Assembly (NCBI GenBank): GCA_963755825.1
Contig: CAVWLA010000001.1
Span: 248,001 to 312,000, forward strand
Reading direction: 5' to 3'
From: DATBQN01 sp963755825
Lineage (GTDB): Bacteria > Acidobacteriota > Thermoanaerobaculia > Multivoradales > UBA5704
Length of the DNA stretch: 64,000 nt
Position numbers and translations under genes: made by a program. Below the pieces are notes generated by a model. That model was not told the DNA's origin. It searched no databases and saw nothing but the letters and a program-made list of their open reading frames with translations. Each line of letters starts with the position of its first letter. The stretch's first letter is position 1. Shown here piece by piece: positions 58,322 to 64,000 of the stretch.

Positions 58322-60199
58322 ATGACCGAGAACAACGAGACCACCGAGACGAACGATCCCAGCCAGCCGGCGCCGCCGGCGAAGGCGCTCAAGCCGGCGC
58401 CGAAGCCGGTCCTCTTCACCGTCGACGACGACCTCGAGGTGCTGCGCGCCGTCGAGCGCGACCTCCGCCGCCGTTACGGCGCCGATTACCGGGTGCTCCG
58501 CGCCAGCTCCGGCGCCTCGGCGCTCGAGGCGCTCCGCGAGCTCAAAGCGCGCGACGGCGCCCTTGCCCTCCTCCTCGTCGACCAGCGGATGCCGCAGATG
58601 AACGGCGTCGAGCTGCTCGAGCAGGCGATCCCGCTCTTCCCCGACGCCAAGCGCGTGCTCTTGACCGCCTACGCCGACACCGACGCCGCCATCCAGGCGA
58701 TCAACTCGGCGCGCCTCGACTACTACCTCCTCAAGCCCTGGGACCCGCCGGAGGAGAATCTCTATCCGGCGCTGGACGACCTGCTCGCTGACTGGAAGGC
58801 GGGCTACAGGCCGCCGTTCGAAGGGGTCCGGGTGGTGGGGCACCGGTGGTCGCCGCGATCGTTCGAGGTCCGCGACTTCCTCGCCCGCCACCAGGTGCCG
58901 TATCGGTGGCTCGACGTCGAGACCGACACGGCGGCGAAGCGGCTGGCGGAGGAGACGGTGGGGGTGGCGGCGGCGGATGCTGCGGAATCGCTCGATCCGG
59001 CCGAGGCGGTGACGGCCGTGACCGCGGCGACCGCCGCGGCCGCCGGAGTCACCCCGAAACCCTGCCTGCCGCTGGTCTTCTTTCCCGACGGCTCGCATCT
59101 GACCGAGCCGACGCGCGCCGAGCTCGCCGCCCGCCTCGGTCTGCGCACGCAGGCGGAGAAGCCGTTCTACGACCTGGTGATCGTCGGCGGCGGCCCGGCG
59201 GGGCTGGCGGCCGCGGTCTATGGCGCCTCGGAAGGGCTGCGGACGCTGATGGTCGAGGGCGACGCGCCGGGCGGGCAGGCGGGGACGAGCTCGCGGATCG
59301 AGAACTATCTGGGCTTCCCGTCCGGTCTTTCGGGCGCCGACCTGACGCGGCGCGCGGTCGCCCAGGCGGCGCGCTTCGGGGTCGAGATCCTGTCGCCGCA
59401 GGAGGCGACGGGCCTGAGGTTGGAGGACGCCTATCGCATCGTCACGCTGGGCGACGGCACGGCGGTGAGCTGCCACGCGCTCCTGGTGGCGACGGGGGTG
59501 TCCTATCGCAAGCTCGACATGCCGGGCGTCGAGCGGCTGACCGGCGCCGGGATCTACTACGGCGCCGCGATGACGGAGGCGATGTCCTGCCGCAACGAGG
59601 AGGTCTTCGTCGTCGGCGGCGCCAACTCGGCGGGCCAGGCGGCGATGCACCTCTCGAAGTACGCCAAGAAGGTGACCATGCTGGTGCGCGGCGCGTCGCT
59701 CGCGGCGGGGATGTCGCAGTACCTGGTCGATCAGATCTGCGGCACCCCGAACATCGAGGTGCGGTTCGGCGCCCAGGTCGCCGAAGCGCACGGCGAGGAG
59801 AGCCTGGAGGAGCTGACGATCGAGGTGCGGGAGGTCGGAAAGGAGACCTTGCCGGCGAACTCGCTGTTCATCCTGATCGGGGCGATGCCGCGGACGGGGT
59901 GGCTGGAGGGGGTGGTGGCGCGGGACGACCGGGGGTTCATCCTGTCGGGGCCGGATCTGGTGAGCGATGGAAATGGGAATGGGGCGGGTGGGGCGGGAGC
60001 GGATGGGGGGGAGGGGAAGGCCGGGCGGCGGCCTCGCGGGTGGACGCTGGACCGCGACCCTTTTTTGCTCGAGACCTCGGTGCCCGGGGTGTTCGTCGCC
60101 GGGGACGTGCGGCATGGGTCGGTCAAGCGGGTGGCCTCTGGGGTGGGGGAGGGGGCGATCGCGGTTTCGTTCGTGCACCAGTATCTGGCGCGGTTGTAG
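58322..60199 (+). CDS. Receiver / glutaredoxin-like / thioredoxin-reductase-like fusion
   Basis: 625 residues, three domains. Receiver (30-155): acidic DDD (35-37), phospho-acceptor Asp87 in LLVDQRMP, Thr115 and Lys138. Glutaredoxin-like (168-275): VRVVGHRWSPRSFEVRDFLA then VPYRWLDVE and LPLVFFPDG; the catalytic CPxC is replaced by SPRS (177-180). Thioredoxin-reductase-like (283-625): FAD site VIVGGGPAGLAAAVYG, NAD(P)H site VFVVGGANSAGQAAM and C-terminal FAD motif VFVAGDVRHGS, but the CATC redox pair is missing. It probably binds FAD/NAD(P)H and senses redox state under phosphorylation control, rather than reducing thioredoxin. A Gly-rich insertion (NGNGAGGAGADGGEG) lies near the end. Confidence 0.9.
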   Translation: MTENNETTETNDPSQPAPPAKALKPAPKPVLFTVDDDLEVLRAVERDLRRRYGADYRVLRASSGASALEALRELKARDGALALLLVDQRMPQMNGVELLEQAIPLFPDAKRVLLTAYADTDAAIQAINSARLDYYLLKPWDPPEENLYPALDDLLADWKAGYRPPFEGVRVVGHRWSPRSFEVRDFLARHQVPYRWLDVETDTAAKRLAEETVGVAAADAAESLDPAEAVTAVTAATAAAAGVTPKPCLPLVFFPDGSHLTEPTRAELAARLGLRTQAEKPFYDLVIVGGGPAGLAAAVYGASEGLRTLMVEGDAPGGQAGTSSRIENYLGFPSGLSGADLTRRAVAQAARFGVEILSPQEATGLRLEDAYRIVTLGDGTAVSCHALLVATGVSYRKLDMPGVERLTGAGIYYGAAMTEAMSCRNEEVFVVGGANSAGQAAMHLSKYAKKVTMLVRGASLAAGMSQYLVDQICGTPNIEVRFGAQVAEAHGEESLEELTIEVREVGKETLPANSLFILIGAMPRTGWLEGVVARDDRGFILSGPDLVSDGNGNGAGGAGADGGEGKAGRRPRGWTLDRDPFLLETSVPGVFVAGDVRHGSVKRVASGVGEGAIAVSFVHQYLARL

Positions 60200-60240
60200 A
60201 GGCTGGGCGAGCCGGCGGGTCGATTCGCGTCGCGCGCGAT

Positions 60241-60540
60241 GGGGAAGGCGCGGCGGCGATGCGGTCGCGGCGGCCGCAACGGGGAAGCGGCGGCGCGAGT
60301 GGGGAAGGATCGGCTGCAATGAGGAAGGATTCGATTCTTCCTCGAAGGATTGGATTCTTCCTCGAAGCGGCCGCCGTGATGAGGAAGAATCCGGTCCTTC
60401 CTCAAATCGGCCGTCGCAATGAGGAAGAATCCGATCCTTCCTCTCTGCAGCCGCCGCGATGGCGAAGAATCCGATCCTTCGCCATCGCGGCGGTCTCAGA
60501 GAGGAAGAGATCGATCCTTCGGCTCTCCGGCCGTCGAAAT
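60241..60540. repeat. Array of 20-bp-phased palindromic repeats
   Basis: Units start at 60241, 60281, 60301, 60321, 60381, 60421, 60461 and 60501, all in the same 20-base phase. Typical unit: GAGGAAGAATCCGATCCTTC followed by a 20-mer such as CTCTCTGCAGCCGCCGCGAT. The first half-unit plus CTC is itself a hairpin (GAGGAAG...CTTCCTC). Intergenic, just after the redox fusion gene. Not CRISPR-like, as the alternate 20-mers also resemble each other. Confidence 0.85.
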
Positions 60541-60616
60541 GTACTTTCTGGGCGGATCAGTGCGGGCCGCCGGCCTTCGCGAAAGACGATCTGCCGACCG
60601 TATCGTAGGTCGTGCC

Positions 60617-60639
60617 CCAGGGGGCCCTTCGCCCCCTGG
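60617..60639. terminator. Hairpin terminator candidate
   Basis: CCAGGGGGC and GCCCCCTGG make a perfect 9-bp stem with a 5-base loop (CCTTC), between the repeat array and the 3' end of the convergent SIR2-STAND gene. Placed to end both transcripts; no T-run. Confidence 0.5.
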
Positions 60640-60793
60640 ACCCCCGCTCGGGCGGGCGCCGGGAGGGTTTCGCGACGGCAGTGGGTGTGCGGCACCGAAG
60701 AAGGGTGAGGCCGCCGCAGAGTCCCGTGCCACGGCTGGGTGGGGCGAGGAAGGGTGTAGCGCGAGGGCGCCGGGTTCTTGGGCGGGAGCTGTC

Positions 60794-63700
60794 CTAATCC
60801 GCCGGGTCGGAGAATTCGGCGAGGTGTTCCTCGACGAGGTCGGCGCGGTCGATGCTTTCCCAGGCAGACCTCGCCTGCGCTACGAGCTCGCGCCGCGAGG
60901 CAGGGTCTGGTGCGAGACGGGCAAGGCGGACGAGGGACCAACCGATCGAATAGGGCTCCGGGATACGGCGGTAGAGCGCGAGGGCCGCGTTGAATTGAGA
61001 GCTCGCGGCCGCGCGGTCGCCAGCCGAAAGGTCGATATCGCCGAGGCTTCTTATGCAAGTGGCCTCGCCGAGCACACCGCCGACGCGCCGGTAAAGAGGC
61101 AGAGCCTTCTGAAAGAGGTTGCGGGCGGTGTCGTGGTCGGCGTGTTCGCGAGCAATGTCGCCGAGGCTACAGAAGCAATCGGCCTCGCCGCGCGCGTCGC
61201 CGAGGCGCCGGTAGAGAGGCAGAGCCTGCTGAATAAGGTTACGGGCGGTGGCATGGTCGGAGCGGTCGAGAGCGATGTCGCCGAGGCTCTGGACACAATG
61301 GGCCTCGCCGATCATGCTGCCGATGCGCCGGTACAGAGGCAGAGCCTCCTGATAGAGGTCGCGAGCGGTGTCATGGTCGGAAAGTTGAAAAGCGATGTCG
61401 CCGAGCTTCCGGATGCAATTGGGCTCGCCGCGCCCGGTGCCGAACTGCCGGTAGAGAGGCAGAGCCTGCTGGTACAAATCGCGGGCGGTGCCGTGGTCAG
61501 AACGGTCGAGAGCGATGTCGCCGAGGCCCTGGATGCAATTGGCTTCGCCGAGCACCTTACCGACGCGCCGATAGAGAGGCAGGGCCTGCTGGTATAGGTC
61601 GCGGGCGATGCCGTGGTCAGAACGGTAATAGGCGAGATGGGCGAACTGCGCAAGACACTCTGCTTCGATCTGTGGGTCGCCGAGCCGTGCCGCTGCCTTC
61701 AGGGTCTGTTCTTGTAGGGCCGGAGACGCTAGAAATCCGGTAAAGCTCGCGAATTTGGCCAGGGCTCTGCAAGCGGCCAGCGCCCGTTGCATGCCCTCGA
61801 GCTCGAGACCGAGACCGAGACCGAAAATCGCCGTCGCTTCGAGGTTCCCCACCTCCGGGGCGAGACGTTCGATGGCGCCGGTGCCACCCTCGGTGCCAAC
61901 CAGGTTGCCGAGCATTGCGAGCTCGAGGTAGTGGGCGACGGCGCGCTGCTGATCTTCCACCGCCGGCGGGTGACGACGCCGAACGTGCTCGCGCACGGGA
62001 GCCAGCGTGCGCAGCCTTCTATCCGAATCGAACGCCAGGCCGACTCGGCGCAGCACCGCGGCCGCCTCCTCGGCATCCTCGCTCAGAACTGCCGCGAGAT
62101 CCTGGTGGGCGATGCCGTCTGGGAGTACGGCGTGGAGCGCCAGTAGGGAACGCGCTGCGGGGGTCATCCGTTTGCTGCCGATGGAGAGCTCAAGCGAGAC
62201 GGCGAGGTTGGTGAGGCGCTGGTCGCCGTCGCTGGCGCGGAGCATCTCTGTGCGCTGGTCTTGCCAGCGGCGCGTGAGCCCTACGAGATCGGGCTCGGAT
62301 TCGGCCTGGTAGGCGAGGAGCGTGACGGCGAGGGCGAGGCGGTCGACGGCTTCGATCAGAGGTACGAGCTGAGGATCGGAGCCGAGACGCGCTCCGGTCA
62401 CGGCAAGGAAGGCGCTCCGCGCGGCCTCGGGGCTGAGCGGGCCGGCGTGAATCGCTTCGCGCCAGGGAATGCCGAAGGGCCGCTGCTCGCCGCGGATCGA
62501 GGCGGCCAGGGCCAGCCCCGAGATGCTGCAGAGATCGGCGATGAACGCCTCGGTTGCGGCCGTCTCCGCTTCCCACGGAGTTTCCAGGTTGTCCAGTACG
62601 AGCGCGATGGGCGCCCGCTCCAGCTCAGCGAAGACTGCCGGCTCGGTGAGCGGCCCGGGCTCGACGCCGAGGGAGCGCGCGATCTCGGCGGCGAGCGCCT
62701 CGCGGCCTTTGGCGCCGTCGCAGCGGACGAAGTAGCGGCGAGGTCCGAACCGCGCGAAGGTCGGTGGGGCGTGGAGCGCTCGGAGGGTGATGGTCGACTT
62801 TCCCGCGCCGGCAGGGCCGAGGATCGGCGTCGGGGATGGCGGATCGGCGCAGAGGGAGTCGACGAGGTCGCGGATCTCGTCTTCGCGGCCGAAGCAGCGC
62901 GGGACTGTGGGGAGCCGAGGAGCACTGGGTGGGGCGCTCGGTGGCGGAGAGCTGAGTCTTCCGGCCGCCGGGCTCGCGGCGGGTACGAGCGAACGAAAGA
63001 AGGGCGCGAGGTCGCCGTAGTCAGCGCCGTAGGCGAGCGCAAAGATTCGATCCTCCCGGGGGTGCTGAGCTTGAACGCTCGCCAGCTCACTGTCGCGGCA
63101 GAGCCGGAAGTGCCGAGCCTCTCCCTCCGAGAGTACCTGGCGCGACCAGCGGAGGAGAGCCCCGAAGTTGGGATCGGCGAGGCCGTTGCCGCAGCCGATG
63201 AAGAGCAGTGTCTTCATGGTGCGCAGTGCGCGCAGCACATTCTGCGCGTGGGCATCGCCGATGACCTGCTCATAGCTGCGGATGCCCAGGACGACCGATT
63301 CCGGCTCGTCCCAGTAGCCGTGCAAGTGGAGGATCGCCGGCTCGTCGCGGAGCGCTCTCTCGATTTTGAGGCCCTGGCGCCAGGTCACCGCCGGTCTGCG
63401 CGTCACCTCTTCGAGTAGGCCGTCGTAGTTGGTTGTCGCCAGGGGGATTCCGAGATCACGCAGGGCGTCGAGCACGGAACGATCCTCGGCGCGAAGCGCT
63501 CCGACCGTCTCTTTCAGCCAGAGGCTGTACTCGGACCCGGCGGGCGCGCCGAGCTTGGCGGCGATTTTCTCTGCCGCGGAGAGAAGGTCGTCCATGTCGC
63601 CCGAACCGACGTCGGCGAGCACGCGATCTCTCCAGCCAGCGGGCAAGGATGCGCCGACGAACTGCACGCACCACTCCACGCCGACCTTAAGAAGCCCCGT

Positions 63701-63820
63701 CCAGGAAGAAGCGGGGGCGTTGCGGGTCGCGCCGACCGAGACTCCTGTCCCGACGATCGCGAGGACTCGCCCGGCGGCGACCTCCGTACGGAGATCCTGA
63801 AGTAGCAGCTCTTGAGTCAT
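60794..63820 (-). CDS. SIR2-STAND-TPR protein, anti-phage defence-like
   Basis: 1008 residues, three parts. SIR2-like NADase domain (1-280): GTGVS, Asn131 in TTNYDGLLEEV, His167 in ILHLHGYWDEP, then LLFIGCGNGLADPNF. After a Pro/Ser linker, a STAND/NB-ARC-type ATPase starts near 310: CFGRED, Walker A GPAGAGKST (335-343), Walker B IALVLDNLE, then winged-helix-like region. From ~700, TPRs of exactly 40 residues (SDHGTARDLYQQALPLYRR...). SIR2-STAND proteins of phage defence sense a phage component with the C-terminal repeats, oligomerise through STAND, and deplete NAD+ through SIR2. No companion gene is visible. Role inferred from architecture. Confidence 0.85.
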   Translation of the reverse strand: MTQELLLQDLRTEVAAGRVLAIVGTGVSVGATRNAPASSWTGLLKVGVEWCVQFVGASLPAGWRDRVLADVGSGDMDDLLSAAEKIAAKLGAPAGSEYSLWLKETVGALRAEDRSVLDALRDLGIPLATTNYDGLLEEVTRRPAVTWRQGLKIERALRDEPAILHLHGYWDEPESVVLGIRSYEQVIGDAHAQNVLRALRTMKTLLFIGCGNGLADPNFGALLRWSRQVLSEGEARHFRLCRDSELASVQAQHPREDRIFALAYGADYGDLAPFFRSLVPAASPAAGRLSSPPPSAPPSAPRLPTVPRCFGREDEIRDLVDSLCADPPSPTPILGPAGAGKSTITLRALHAPPTFARFGPRRYFVRCDGAKGREALAAEIARSLGVEPGPLTEPAVFAELERAPIALVLDNLETPWEAETAATEAFIADLCSISGLALAASIRGEQRPFGIPWREAIHAGPLSPEAARSAFLAVTGARLGSDPQLVPLIEAVDRLALAVTLLAYQAESEPDLVGLTRRWQDQRTEMLRASDGDQRLTNLAVSLELSIGSKRMTPAARSLLALHAVLPDGIAHQDLAAVLSEDAEEAAAVLRRVGLAFDSDRRLRTLAPVREHVRRRHPPAVEDQQRAVAHYLELAMLGNLVGTEGGTGAIERLAPEVGNLEATAIFGLGLGLELEGMQRALAACRALAKFASFTGFLASPALQEQTLKAAARLGDPQIEAECLAQFAHLAYYRSDHGIARDLYQQALPLYRRVGKVLGEANCIQGLGDIALDRSDHGTARDLYQQALPLYRQFGTGRGEPNCIRKLGDIAFQLSDHDTARDLYQEALPLYRRIGSMIGEAHCVQSLGDIALDRSDHATARNLIQQALPLYRRLGDARGEADCFCSLGDIAREHADHDTARNLFQKALPLYRRVGGVLGEATCIRSLGDIDLSAGDRAAASSQFNAALALYRRIPEPYSIGWSLVRLARLAPDPASRRELVAQARSAWESIDRADLVEEHLAEFSDPAD
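61081..61680. repeat. 120-bp tandem repeats encoding TPRs
   Basis: The motif GCCGGTAGAGAGGCAGAGCC (with small changes) recurs at exactly 120-bp steps from lines beginning 61081, 61201, 61321, 61441 and 61561. Each unit encodes one 40-residue TPR. High nucleotide similarity between units points to recent amplification or gene conversion. Confidence 0.85.
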
Positions 63821-64000
63821 TCCGTTTTGCCTGCGTGAATGCTATCTCAGACGGCGAGGCGCCACGTGGGTGCGGAGCGAGAGCTGCGAACAGGCGGCGC
63901 GGCAGAGAGGCTGGCAAATTCTTTCGGGGGCGCCAAAGGCTTGCGGCGGTCTCGTCCCGCGAAGTGATTCAAATCGTCATCCTGAGCGGAGCGAAGGATC
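63821..64000. other. Upstream region of the SIR2-STAND gene, with intergenic repeat at the edge
   Basis: Holds the promoter of the minus-strand SIR2-STAND gene. The last bases, TCATCCTGAGCGGAGCGAAG, resemble a short intergenic repeat (TCATCCTGAGCGAAGCGAAGGATC) common in several bacterial phyla; the window ends inside it. No gene visible. Confidence 0.4.

Noticed and set aside
58322..60199. Genuine thioredoxin reductase (trxB)
   Set aside because: The CATC redox pair is missing and a receiver and Grx-like domain are fused in front.
60241..60540. CRISPR array
   Set aside because: The sequences between repeats resemble each other and the period is 20/40 bp, too short and too uniform for repeat-spacer units; no cas genes.

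Overview
The window is 64 kb of GC-rich, densely coding bacterial chromosome. ADOP/MacB-type permeases, many secreted proteins sharing one C-terminal domain, a chromosomal mevalonate operon and a GlnRS with a YqeY-type tail suggest a Gram-negative, Acidobacteriota-like organism (possibly the Thermoanaerobaculia group). That placement is inferred from gene content only.

Region 1 (1-18 kb) looks accessory. It opens with a truncated secreted repeat protein and a tRNA-Thr(CGU) gene. About 14 kb further on lies a degenerate copy of that tRNA's 3' half (16022-16083), the layout of an old tRNA-targeted island. Inside are small phage-like genes (a terminase-small-subunit-like protein plus a truncated copy of it), single-pass membrane proteins, a DUF2285-like protein, a secreted lipase, a UvrA2-class ATPase and a TPR protein. 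No integrase is visible. Just outside, a small membrane-protein gene occurs once intact and once decayed.

Region 2 (18-34 kb) is core metabolism: a MacA/MacB-type exporter, then glnS (one-base frameshift, YqeY-like tail), then on the minus strand an isoprenoid operon. Its order is polyprenyl diphosphate synthase, type 2 IPP isomerase, HMG-CoA reductase, mevalonate kinase, a mevalonate (di)phosphate decarboxylase, isopentenyl phosphate kinase, squalene/phytoene synthase and an M1 peptidase. Isopentenyl phosphate kinase is present and phosphomevalonate kinase is absent, which points to the alternative mevalonate route (mevalonate-5-phosphate to isopentenyl phosphate to IPP).

Region 3 (33-43 kb) is mostly secreted proteins: a BNR-repeat protein and two paralogous PPC proteins that share a ~95-residue C-terminal domain, a Cys-rich protein, a beta-propeller-like protein and a glycoside-hydrolase-like protein.

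Region 4 (43-53 kb) is housekeeping: rimO, ribF, thioredoxin, an M24 peptidase, an ADOP permease, mscL with a zinc ribbon, an esterase and a DUF3592 protein. A large nested inverted repeat separates it from a minus-strand MFS transporter.

Region 5 (55-60 kb) is a redox-signalling cluster. A Rieske/FAD oxidoreductase diverges from a three-gene operon: a UBP-type zinc finger protein, a cyclic-nucleotide-domain histidine kinase, and a receiver/glutaredoxin-like/thioredoxin-reductase-like fusion. The fusion lacks the catalytic cysteines of both redox folds, so it may be a sensor or redox-ligand switch rather than a reductase.

Region 6 (60-64 kb) holds an array of 20-bp-phased palindromic repeats, a hairpin terminator, and a SIR2-STAND-TPR protein resembling anti-phage NADase sensors. 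The redox fusion module and the SIR2-STAND gene are the best candidates for an undescribed or poorly described system.
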